A program made the position numbers and the translations under genes. A model generated the notes under the pieces. It was not told the DNA's origin and did no database searches. It saw only the letters and a program-made list of their open reading frames with translations. A stretch of 64,000 nt of DNA from Paenibacillus sp. JZ16 (GTDB lineage: Bacteria > Bacillota > Bacilli > Paenibacillales > Paenibacillaceae). How positions within the stretch are numbered: the first letter of the stretch is position 1; each line of letters begins with the position of its first letter. This document shows positions 1-8,298 of the stretch, one piece after another. The stretch lies in the NCBI RefSeq assembly GCF_015326965.1, contig NZ_CP017659.1:4840001-4904000 (forward strand), written 5' to 3'.

Positions 1-1141
1 CGTCGTCGCCCCACATCGTGGCGTATACCTCGCGGATTCCTTCCCGCTTGCACACTTGAAGCGCAACATTCGAAGCGTTCAGGGACAACCCGTAGTTGAC
101 GCCGAATGTGTTAAAGATCCAGACGGCTCCGGCAAACACGAGGTTGCAGCCCAGCGGGCGGTGATTGGCGATGAGCTTCTCATAGTCCTCCGGCTCCATG
201 TGGGTGTAATCCCAGTACACCATGTCCACATCCTTCGGGATGCGGCGGGCCATATCCTCCGGAATCGAGGTGTCCTTGTCGTAATACGCCGCATCGCCGC
301 CTCCGCCGGCAGCGAGCTTCAGGAACATGTCGCTCCACATCATCGGCTTCAGGCCGCGCTTGCGGGCGGCAGCCAGGACTTTGTCCAGATGGGCGATCAT
401 AATGTCGAAACGGCTCACATAACCGTTGTGATCCAAATATTTACCACGTCCGAGCTCCTCCGCTTCGTCCATCCCGATATGAATCTTGTTGCTGCGGAAC
501 GGAGCGCTGGCAGCCTCGATCATCCGTTCAATCAGGGAATCGGTCTGCTCGCTGCCGACGAGCAGGGCACCCTTCGTATCGCGGTAATGCTTGATGGGCT
601 CCCACTTCAGAAACTCCTCCAGGTGCGCCAAGGTTTGGATGCTCGGAAAAGCCTCGATGCCGAATTGATCGGCATAATCGTCTATCTCTTTCAGCTCCGC
701 CTGCGTGTAGCGACCGCGCATATAACCGAAATACGGTTCGCCTTCGATCTGGTAGGTGTCCTCCATGTATAACATCACGCTGTTCATCCCCATCAGGGCC
801 ATCTTGTTCAGCATGAGCTTGAAGCTGTCCAAGGTCAGCACGGCGTTGCGGGACAAGTCGAACATCGGGCCAATTTGGTCAAATTGCTGGCGTTCGTGAA
901 GGTGGAACGTATCGTTTTGGCGGCTATGTTGAACCAGCAAGCCGAGTCCCCTGAAAAATTGATGTTTTCGTCCATAACGAATATAGGCGTGGTCTCGGTC
1001 CTTGCCGACCTCCAGATCGCCATCGGACAAGGCTACCTCAACGGGGAAGCCGTTTTCCCCAAGTTCGACGCCAAGCTCATCCAGCAGCAGCTCAATGCCT
1101 GGCATGACATCCGTAACAGCGCCCTCAAAACGAAATTCCAT
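1..1141 (-). CDS. beta-N-acetylhexosaminidase, GH20 family (C-terminus beyond window)
   Basis: The reading frame stays open from the ATG at 1141 to the window edge, giving about 380 residues. It starts MEFRFEGAVTDVMPG behind an AGGGGGA ribosome-binding site. It has an N-terminal GH20b-like alpha/beta domain, then a TIM-barrel part containing HIGMDEAEELG, where D225-E226 would be the catalytic Asp-Glu pair of GH20 enzymes. There is no signal peptide, so it probably acts in the cytoplasm on N-acetylglucosaminides taken up from chitin, glycans or peptidoglycan. It is divergent from the pullulanase gene. A 36-bp perfect palindrome lies just upstream of the start and probably controls it. GH20 is the best family fit; the exact substrate is unknown. 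Confidence 0.85.
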   Translation of the reverse strand, partial: MEFRFEGAVTDVMPGIELLLDELGVELGENGFPVEVALSDGDLEVGKDRDHAYIRYGRKHQFFRGLGLLVQHSRQNDTFHLHERQQFDQIGPMFDLSRNAVLTLDSFKLMLNKMALMGMNSVMLYMEDTYQIEGEPYFGYMRGRYTQAELKEIDDYADQFGIEAFPSIQTLAHLEEFLKWEPIKHYRDTKGALLVGSEQTDSLIERMIEAASAPFRSNKIHIGMDEAEELGRGKYLDHNGYVSRFDIMIAHLDKVLAAARKRGLKPMMWSDMFLKLAAGGGGDAAYYDKDTSIPEDMARRIPKDVDMVYWDYTHMEPEDYEKLIANHRPLGCNLVFAGAVWIFNTFGVNYGLSLNASNVALQVCKREGIREVYATMWGDD

Positions 1142-1171
1142 ATGAAATCCCCCTGCATTCATGATTTTACG

Positions 1172-1207
1172 AACATTAAACATTATATCATTATAATGTT
1201 TAATGTT
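1172..1207. promoter_or_regulatory. 36-bp perfect palindrome, probable operator of the GH20 gene
   Basis: Two 16-base arms (AACATTAAACATTATA and its exact complement) flank a 4-base spacer. The site is 31 bases upstream of the GH20 start and contains a TATAAT on each strand, so a bound protein would cover the likely -10 region. Within each arm AACATTAAACATT is itself a near-direct repeat, which suggests two half-sites. It is too AT-rich and has no T-run, so it is unlikely to be a terminator. The cognate regulator is not in the window. Confidence 0.6.
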
Positions 1208-1293
1208 ATGGGAATCCTCGCGGGAAATCAATCCTAAGTTTGCGATCCCCGCTTGAGCCGAAAAATTCATGATGAAAACAGGTCAAAATGTAG

Positions 1294-1322
1294 TTGACGA
1301 GAAGGAGTCGTGATACTACAAT
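1294..1322 (+). promoter_or_regulatory. sigma-A promoter of the pullulanase gene
   Basis: TTGACG (1294-1299), a 17-base spacer and TACAAT (1317-1322) predict transcription start near 1329, inside the cre site that follows. The untranslated leader to the ATG at 1530 would be about 200 bases. Confidence 0.65.
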
Positions 1323-1327
1323 AATTG

Positions 1328-1343
1328 ATGCAAACGTTTCCAT
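1328..1343. promoter_or_regulatory. cre site (CcpA catabolite repression) at the pullulanase start point
   Basis: ATGCAAACGTTTCCAT matches every position of the consensus WTGNAANCGNWWNCAW. It overlaps the predicted +1, the classical position for repression by CcpA with HPr-Ser-P. This fits a starch/glycogen-degrading enzyme that is switched off by glucose. Confidence 0.75.
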
Positions 1344-1448
1344 TGTAATCGCTTTCGTTTATATTTGTTTCATTCTATATTTCGAACATATTCTCTAACC
1401 ATTGTCAGTAATTGTCGTACTTTACTTGATGGAAGCTCAAACCTGTTT

Positions 1449-1464
1449 ATGCAAGCGTTTGCGC
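1449..1464. promoter_or_regulatory. second, imperfect cre-like site in the leader
   Basis: ATGCAAGCGTTTGCGC fits the cre consensus except near the last conserved positions (CG for CA). It lies about 120 bases downstream of the predicted start point and could act as a road-block auxiliary site. Confidence 0.4.
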
Positions 1465-1529
1465 AATGAGTGGCATCAACATCGTATCAGCTGTACCTAA
1501 TCCAAGAACAGAAGGAGGCTATTTGTTTC

Positions 1530-4500
1530 ATGAGAATGACGGTTTCAAGCAAACGAACGTGGTCCATCTTCATGATTGTTTCGCTGATTTTCTCCATGCT
1601 CAGCATTCCGCCATCAACGGCCAATGCCAATAGCGCGCCAAGCCAGGTTACGCTGGTGGGGACTCTGCAATCCGAATTAGGCCATAGCGGGGATTGGGAT
1701 CCGGCTGCTGCCGCGACAACCATGCACGATATGGGGAACGGAGAATACAGGTTCACCGGCAGCTTGCCCGCGGGATCGTACGAATACAAGATCGCGATCG
1801 ACGGAAAGTGGGACGAGAATTACGGCTCCGCCCATTATTCCAATCCCAGCGGAGCAAACAAGGATGGCAACATCCTCATAACGCTCGCTCAAGATTCCCA
1901 GGTTACCTTTTATTACAATCATGGGACGCACCGGATCGCGGATTCTACATACTATGCTCCGATCGAGGCGGATAAGCTACCCCGAGTGATTGGCAGCTTC
2001 CAATCGGGCATCGGCGAAGCGGCTAACTGGTCGCCTGCGGATGCGAGATTAATCATGCAGGATTCTGATTATGACCATGTATACACGGTGACGGCCGACG
2101 TCTACGAAGGGGATCATGAGTACCAAATCGTTTTGGGCAGCGAAGCGGCAAGCCCGGTTCACCCCGCTAATCGGGAAAAGCTTCAGCTGCCACAGGATGT
2201 TAAGGTTACGTTCAGCTACGATGCGGCCAATCACGGCGTTGCCACTCATTTCACGGTACCCGCTGATCCGGAAACGCCGGTGCCGGCTAACCATCTGCGC
2301 GTCCATTACAACCGGGCTGACGCGAATTATGGCAGCATCGGACTGTGGATATTCGATGACGTCGCATCCCCGTCCGCCAATTGGCCGACTGGCGCAACGC
2401 CATTCCCTGGCGGGCAGCAGGACGGCTACGGGGCCTTCGTCGACATTCCGCTCAAGGACGGCGCCCAAAAAGTCGGCATCGTCGTTGTCGATCGTTTCAA
2501 CGGCAATAAAGACGGCGGCGACAAGAAATTCACCCTAGCCTCGCCGGACATGAACGAAGTATGGCTCAAGGAAGGCTCCGATACGGTATACAGCTTTGAG
2601 CCTGTTGACCTGCCGGCGGATACCGTGCGCATCCACTATCAACGGCAGGATCAGAACTACGATCCGTACGGTTTGTGGATATGGGGCGACGATGTCGCTG
2701 CGCCTTCGAAGGATTGGCCGACGGGGGCTACCATGTTCCCATCAGGCCAAACCGACCGATATGGCGCATACGTGGACGTTCCGATGAAGCCGGGGGCCCA
2801 GAAGATTAACTTCCTCGTGCTGGATCCGGCCAAAGGAGACGTCGGCAAAGACGGAGGCGACAAAGGCTTCACCCTGGTAGACCGATACCAGCATCTGTTC
2901 ATTCAAGAAGGCGACAACACCGTCTACACATCTCCGTATGGGGAAGTGCCTACCGGGTTGGTCTCTGCCGAGGTATGGGCTCCCGGAAAGCTCCAGCTCG
3001 GATTTACAATGACCGATGGTTTGGAAGCGGATACGCTGAAGAATGAGCTGCAGATTAAGGATAAGGACGGCCATACGGTTGCCATTCAAAACGTGAAGAT
3101 TACCGGAAACACGACCATCGAAGTGTCGGCATCATTTCAGCTGGATCAGATACCGCTAAGCGTAACTTACGCCGGAAAAACCGTATCCGCCTCCACCGGC
3201 TGGAGAATGCTGGATGAGATGTACGCTTACGACGGCGATGACCTCGGGGCGACTTATCAGGCTGGAGGAACCGAGCTTAAGCTGTGGGCACCGACGGCGA
3301 CCGACGTCACCGCAAATGTGTACGGCAAGGATGATGCCACGCAGTTTATCGGCAACGTCGCCCTCCAAAAGGGAGACAAAGGGGTATGGTCGGTTCAGTT
3401 GAATCCAGGAGACCTCGGTATCCAAGATTTTAGAGGATATTTTTATCAATACGAAGTGACCAACAACGGCGTGACGAAAACCGTGCTGGATCCATATGCC
3501 AAATCCATGGCGCAATTCAGAGTGAACACCAAGGGCGAAGTTGAACCGGACGGCGATGCCGTCGGCAAAGCCGCGATTGTCGATTTGAGTCAAACGGATC
3601 CCGTCGGATATGATTTTGCGGACATTCCGGACTACGAGCAGCGGGAAGACGCCATCATCTGGGAGATTCACGTCCGGGATTTCACATCCGATCCGACGAT
3701 TGAGAACGACCTGCATAACGCGACTTGGGGATCCTACGATGCATTCAAAGAGAAGCTCGAATACATCAAGTCCCTGGGCGTCACCCATGTTCAGCTGCTG
3801 CCCGTGATGGCTTGGTATTACGGTGACGAAGCGGCCATGAAGAACAGGGAGCTGGATTATTCGGCCAAAGACAATGAGTACAACTGGGGGTATGACCCGC
3901 ACAGCTATTTCTCCCCTGACGGTGCTTACTCCGAAGATCCAACGGATCCCGAGCTTCGCATCAAAGAACTGAAGGCGATGATTAACGCCATTCACGAGGC
4001 GGACATGGGCGTCGTATTGGACGTGGTCTACACCCATATGGCCAAGGCCGATTTCTTGAATGATATCGTGCCGAACTATTATGCGTTCCAGGACGCCAAC
4101 GGCAATTTCATCGGCGGCTTCGGCAACAATCTGGCGACCAACCACAAGATGGCCGAGAAGCTGATGGTGGACTCCGTGAAATACTGGTTCGACGAATACA
4201 AAATCGACGGCATGCGCTGGGACATGATGGGCGACGCCACCTACGAAGCCGTGCAGAACGCTTATGATGCGGCTGCCGCCATCAACCCGAACGCCTTGTT
4301 TATCGGCGAGGGCTGGGTCACGTTCGGCGGTCATCTGTCGGATCCTTCCTTGGCAGGCAAGGGCGCAGACCAGAATTGGATGGATAAAACGGATAACGTC
4401 GGCGTTTTCTCCGATGAGTTCCGAAACGAGCTGAAATCCGGCTTCGGCAATGAAGGCGAGCCACGATTCATTACGAGCGGCGCGCGCGACATCCAAACCA

Positions 4501-6482
4501 TTTTCAACAATATCAAGGCGCAGCCGAGCAACACGAAGGAAGACGATCCGGGTGACATCGTTCAATACATTGAAGCCCATGATAATCTGCCGCTGTACGA
4601 CATCATTGCGCAGTCCATCAAAAAGGATCCGTCGATTGCAGCGAATGACCTCGAGATCCATAAGCGCATTCGCCTGGGCAACCTGCTCACCTTGACCTCG
4701 CAAGGAACGGCGTTCCTCCATGCAGGACAGGAGTACGGGCGGACCAAGCAATGGCTGGGCTCGGGGGTACCCGAGCAGAAATACCACGAATTAGAGGATG
4801 AGGCAGGAAACCGTTTCGGTTATTTCATCCATGACTCCTACGACTCCTCCGATGCCATCAACATGTTCGATTGGGAGAAGGCGACGGATGAAGCCAAATA
4901 TCCGGAGAACAACAAAACGCGGGAATATACGACCGGACTGATACAGTTGAGAAAGTCGTCCGATGCATTCCGCCTTGGCGATCAGTCGATGGTGAATTCG
5001 AACGTGACGCTGCTGCAGATTCCCGAAGTAAAAGCGCAGGATCTGGTCATCGCCTATAAGAATAAAGCGACGGACGGAACCGGCGATTATTATGTGTTCG
5101 TTAATGCCGACAACCAGTCGAGAACGTTGACACTTAATGAAGATCTGACTTCCGGCACGGTGGTGGTCGATAACGATGAAGCAGGCACGACCGGCGTCAA
5201 AGCGAAGTCCGGCTTCACGTTAACCTCCGGCTCGATGACGCTTGAGCCTCTGACGGCCATTGTGATTAAAATGAATGCGAAGATCGATGACGGCGGCAGC
5301 GGCAGCAACCCCGGCAGTGGAAACGGAGGCGGGGGAGCAGGCGGCAATCCGCCAATCGATCCGGGAACGAAGCCAAATCAGGGTCAGCGGATCGTTAACG
5401 AAGAGTCGCTGCGTGGCGGGCAAGAGAAGGTGACAATTCAGCTCGGTGCCGAGGATATCGAAGTTCTCCTGCCGCTGACGGCAGGGGACATCCTGGGGAC
5501 GAAGCCGCTGGAACTGAAGCAGGACGGCGTGATGGTACAGCTTCCGTCCGCTCTGCTCAAAGCGCTGCGCCAGCTCGTACCGGCCGAGCAGGCTAAGGAT
5601 GCAGTCATTTCGTTTAAGCTCGAGGAGGTTGGATCGCAGACAGCTGCCTCTCTCGTAGCCAAAGCAGATGCTGTCGAGAAGGCTAAACTGAAGCAGGGCA
5701 GCAAGATGTACGCATTAGATCTTAACGTCCGCACAAAAGACGGCAAGGCATATAAGCTGGAGTATTTCATAGCACCTGTAACGATTGCTTTTCCTGTCGA
5801 CAGCGTCATTCACGGCAAGCTGGCCGGCATCTACCACATCTCGGATCAGGGGCAATTGAAATATGCTGGCGGCAAGCTGGTAAACGAGTTATTAACGGCT
5901 GAAGTCAGTCAATTGAGCTATTATGCCGTGTTGGAATATGACAAATCGTTTGCCGACCTTGCTGGCCATTGGGCGGAGCAAGCGATAAATGAGCTGGCAG
6001 CCAAGCATATTGTGAATGGCACCAGCGATACAATATTCAGTCCGAGTCAGCAGCTGACTCGTGCACAATTTGCCGCAATGCTCGTTCGTGCCCTGGGCCT
6101 TGAAAGCACGCAAGACACGGCCTTCACGGATGTGGACGGCGATGCATGGTATGCTTCGGCGGTTGCGGCGGCTTACCAGCACGGGCTGGTGAACGGCAGA
6201 GGCAAGGGCACGTTCGCACCGAACGAGGCGATCACCCGCGAGGAGCTGGCTGTCATGCTCTACCGTGCATATGGAACCAAGGGGAGCGCCTCTCCTTCAC
6301 CGGAAGCACCGGATCTGAAGGATAGGAAGCAAATTTCTTCATGGGCACTTCAAGAGGTGAATGAAGCTTTGGCCCTTGGCTTAATGAAGGGGCATGCCAA
6401 TGGCACGTTTACGCCTCAAGCCAAGACCACCCGTGCGGAAAGCGCGCAAGCCATGCTGAATCTGTTGGACCGGCTGCAGTAA
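1530..6482 (+). CDS. secreted, S-layer-anchored type I pullulanase (GH13)
   Basis: This is a 1650-residue extracellular debranching enzyme for alpha-1,6 bonds of pullulan, starch and glycogen. The ATG at 1530 is chosen because GGAGG lies 11 bases upstream and a signal peptide follows directly. In order it has: signal peptide (1 to about 33); two X25-like starch-binding modules (about 37-120 and 150-235); two CBM41/PUD modules (about 256-345 and 365-460, each with GLWI and WPTGAT); a CBM48-like domain; and a GH13 barrel with YNWGYDP near 783, DVVYTH, DGMRWD (nucleophile near 897), GEGW (near 925) and EAHDN. A Gly/Ser linker near 1254 and a spacer domain follow, then three SLH repeats from about 1473 to the end. 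It is thus held on secondary cell-wall polymer. The leader carries cre sites. Confidence 0.95.
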   Translation: MRMTVSSKRTWSIFMIVSLIFSMLSIPPSTANANSAPSQVTLVGTLQSELGHSGDWDPAAAATTMHDMGNGEYRFTGSLPAGSYEYKIAIDGKWDENYGSAHYSNPSGANKDGNILITLAQDSQVTFYYNHGTHRIADSTYYAPIEADKLPRVIGSFQSGIGEAANWSPADARLIMQDSDYDHVYTVTADVYEGDHEYQIVLGSEAASPVHPANREKLQLPQDVKVTFSYDAANHGVATHFTVPADPETPVPANHLRVHYNRADANYGSIGLWIFDDVASPSANWPTGATPFPGGQQDGYGAFVDIPLKDGAQKVGIVVVDRFNGNKDGGDKKFTLASPDMNEVWLKEGSDTVYSFEPVDLPADTVRIHYQRQDQNYDPYGLWIWGDDVAAPSKDWPTGATMFPSGQTDRYGAYVDVPMKPGAQKINFLVLDPAKGDVGKDGGDKGFTLVDRYQHLFIQEGDNTVYTSPYGEVPTGLVSAEVWAPGKLQLGFTMTDGLEADTLKNELQIKDKDGHTVAIQNVKITGNTTIEVSASFQLDQIPLSVTYAGKTVSASTGWRMLDEMYAYDGDDLGATYQAGGTELKLWAPTATDVTANVYGKDDATQFIGNVALQKGDKGVWSVQLNPGDLGIQDFRGYFYQYEVTNNGVTKTVLDPYAKSMAQFRVNTKGEVEPDGDAVGKAAIVDLSQTDPVGYDFADIPDYEQREDAIIWEIHVRDFTSDPTIENDLHNATWGSYDAFKEKLEYIKSLGVTHVQLLPVMAWYYGDEAAMKNRELDYSAKDNEYNWGYDPHSYFSPDGAYSEDPTDPELRIKELKAMINAIHEADMGVVLDVVYTHMAKADFLNDIVPNYYAFQDANGNFIGGFGNNLATNHKMAEKLMVDSVKYWFDEYKIDGMRWDMMGDATYEAVQNAYDAAAAINPNALFIGEGWVTFGGHLSDPSLAGKGADQNWMDKTDNVGVFSDEFRNELKSGFGNEGEPRFITSGARDIQTIFNNIKAQPSNTKEDDPGDIVQYIEAHDNLPLYDIIAQSIKKDPSIAANDLEIHKRIRLGNLLTLTSQGTAFLHAGQEYGRTKQWLGSGVPEQKYHELEDEAGNRFGYFIHDSYDSSDAINMFDWEKATDEAKYPENNKTREYTTGLIQLRKSSDAFRLGDQSMVNSNVTLLQIPEVKAQDLVIAYKNKATDGTGDYYVFVNADNQSRTLTLNEDLTSGTVVVDNDEAGTTGVKAKSGFTLTSGSMTLEPLTAIVIKMNAKIDDGGSGSNPGSGNGGGGAGGNPPIDPGTKPNQGQRIVNEESLRGGQEKVTIQLGAEDIEVLLPLTAGDILGTKPLELKQDGVMVQLPSALLKALRQLVPAEQAKDAVISFKLEEVGSQTAASLVAKADAVEKAKLKQGSKMYALDLNVRTKDGKAYKLEYFIAPVTIAFPVDSVIHGKLAGIYHISDQGQLKYAGGKLVNELLTAEVSQLSYYAVLEYDKSFADLAGHWAEQAINELAAKHIVNGTSDTIFSPSQQLTRAQFAAMLVRALGLESTQDTAFTDVDGDAWYASAVAAAYQHGLVNGRGKGTFAPNEAITREELAVMLYRAYGTKGSASPSPEAPDLKDRKQISSWALQEVNEALALGLMKGHANGTFTPQAKTTRAESAQAMLNLLDRLQ

Positions 6483-6590
6483 TTCCGCCCATCCCGCCGA
6501 TTCGCGCAACGCTGGAATGGGATAGAGCCGGTTGCGGCGGGAATGACATGGGATCGAGTCGCAATATAGCAATCTCTCGGAAACGCAAGG

Positions 6591-6625
6591 AGCCTGGACA
6601 TGGATAATGGCCAGGCTTCTTTTTC
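6591..6625 (+). terminator. rho-independent terminator after the pullulanase gene
   Basis: AGCCTGG pairs with CCAGGCT across a 13-base loop, followed by TTCTTTTTC. It separates the pullulanase from the convergent ECF operon. Confidence 0.7.
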
Positions 6626-6677
6626 GTCGATATGGTCGGGTTTCCAACATTAACTTTGGAGCAGTTTCAATCTTTTC

Positions 6678-7454
6678 CTAGATGACGGCAGAGGGGGATT
6701 GGAGGCGGATGATCTCCTTCATGAGTTTTTTCAGCATGACGGAGGCTTTGACCTTAATGGGCAGGCTGTCCGAGACATGAAGCTGGTAAGCGCCTTGCAT
6801 AATGGCACTTTTAAGCTCGTCGGCGGACACGCAAGGCACGTGCAGCTCGTTATAGACGCTTCCGAATTGAAGGCATTGATGCGTATCGCTTCCCGCCGTA
6901 ACAGGTTTGCCGAGATCGGCAGCGAACCGTTGAACCTGATCTTGATTGGCTTCGCAGCCGTATTGGTACATATCCTTGGCATTGAGATCAAAGGCGTCCA
7001 GGCGGCTCAACTGGCTGCGGGTGAGATGGTGGAGCGGTGTGCTCTCCCGGAACGGATGGGCACCGATCTTGAGCAGCGGGAAGGCTTCGGCTAAGTCCAT
7101 CAGGTCATCAAAGGGAATGAAGGAGCCCTTCTCTGTATATCCATCCAGCTGGCGGCGGGTCTCCAGAATATACTCCTTCCGGCCAATCAGCAGAATGTGA
7201 CCGGTCTCCCGAATGTCCACTTCCATGCCCGGAAAGATTTTCAATCCGTCTGCATCGTAGTATTCGCCATTGTAAGGAAACATCCGGTCAAGCTGCTGGT
7301 ACACTTCTTCAAAATGGCGCGTATTGAAATGCTCGGTCAGAGCGAGCGCATCAAGGCCGTTGTCCAGCGCCTCCCGGATCATCTCCTCATAATAATTTAT
7401 AGAGAAATCGGATGCTTTGGACAATTTGGCATGGGTATGAAGATCAATTTTCAT
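6678..7454 (-). CDS. PHP-domain phosphoesterase
   Basis: This 258-residue protein starts MKIDLHTHAKLSKASDF behind AAGGAG. The PHP metal site is complete: HTH at the N-terminus, TEHF near 40, a Glu in PGMEVD, GAHPFRE and SDTH near 190. PHP proteins hydrolyse phosphomonoesters such as histidinol phosphate, or phosphodiesters; the substrate here is not evident. It is the last gene of the ECF transporter operon, 34 bases after EcfT, so it may dephosphorylate the imported or derived compound. HisK-like histidinol phosphatase is possible, but no his gene is nearby. Confidence 0.8.
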   Translation of the reverse strand: MKIDLHTHAKLSKASDFSINYYEEMIREALDNGLDALALTEHFNTRHFEEVYQQLDRMFPYNGEYYDADGLKIFPGMEVDIRETGHILLIGRKEYILETRRQLDGYTEKGSFIPFDDLMDLAEAFPLLKIGAHPFRESTPLHHLTRSQLSRLDAFDLNAKDMYQYGCEANQDQVQRFAADLGKPVTAGSDTHQCLQFGSVYNELHVPCVSADELKSAIMQGAYQLHVSDSLPIKVKASVMLKKLMKEIIRLQSPSAVI

Positions 7455-7488
7455 ATTCAAACACTCCTTGTATAAGTCAGTGGTAAGG

Positions 7489-8298
7489 TCAGCCGATCCA
7501 GAACAATAATGCGGTATATGCTGCCGTACCGGACAGGAACAGCACATCCCTCGCGGACAGGGTCAGGTGGGACAGCTTCAGCTTCTTGGCGGTCGGATTC
7601 TTCATGCCGTAGGAGAACCCGCGGGTCTCCAGCGCTTCTACCGTCGTGCGGGAACGTTTAGCAGTTGCCAGCATCAAGGGGAAGAAGGATAGCACCAGCA
7701 GCTTTATATAATAGGCTGCGAGCCGCCAGTAGAGAAAACCGGTGCGTTCCGGCGCTTTTCCCCGCAATCGGTAAGAGAGCATTACATTGCGGAATTCTTC
7801 GAATAATACGGGGAGTATCCGATAACCGTATGACAAGCTGAACGAGAAGGCGGCAGGCATGCCGAGCGCAAGCAGGCCGTCGCTGATTTTCTCGGGATCC
7901 ATGCCGGAGAAGACCGTAATGCTCGCAAGCGATACAACCGACAGCTTTAAGGTCAGCTTCAGCAGTGGCAGCGCGGAACTGATGTCCCCACCGAAAAAGA
8001 GGGACACAATAAACAGCCAGCCGACCTGGCCGATCAAGCCCAGGCATAGCACAACGATAATAAACGGCGTTACCCGCGACAGAACGGTGGTAACCACCAT
8101 CATCAGAAACAATCCAGCCAGCACGTTGATGCTGGAGATGAACCAGGGTGCGATAGCGAAGAACAGGTACCAGATCAGCATGCATCGAGGGTCCAACCGG
8201 GAAAGGGATGCATGGCCGCTTCCGTAGGCGGTATTCATCAACTCGAGTTGAATCCGTTCAATCGTAATCTTGTTAAACCAGTTGCGGACTAACTGCAT
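7489..8298 (-). CDS. ECF transporter transmembrane subunit EcfT
   Basis: This 269-residue membrane protein has about five hydrophobic segments. Two Ala-Arg-Gly-type coupling motifs contact the ATPases: SYRLRGKAPERTG, and ALETRGFSYG near the C-terminus. The ATG at 8298 is preferred over the upstream GTG at 8319 because AAAGGAG stands 10 bases before it. It overlaps the 3' end of the ATPase gene by 26 bases, which indicates translational coupling. With the neighbouring S and A components it forms a group I (dedicated) ECF importer. Confidence 0.9.
   Translation of the reverse strand: MQLVRNWFNKITIERIQLELMNTAYGSGHASLSRLDPRCMLIWYLFFAIAPWFISSINVLAGLFLMMVVTTVLSRVTPFIIVVLCLGLIGQVGWLFIVSLFFGGDISSALPLLKLTLKLSVVSLASITVFSGMDPEKISDGLLALGMPAAFSFSLSYGYRILPVLFEEFRNVMLSYRLRGKAPERTGFLYWRLAAYYIKLLVLSFFPLMLATAKRSRTTVEALETRGFSYGMKNPTAKKLKLSHLTLSARDVLFLSGTAAYTALLFWIG

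Noticed and set aside
3156..4787. 543-codon open frame antisense to the pullulanase gene
   Set aside because: It lies wholly within the GH13 domain on the other strand, has no ribosome-binding site, no recognisable domain and the biased composition of a shadow frame in GC-rich coding DNA.
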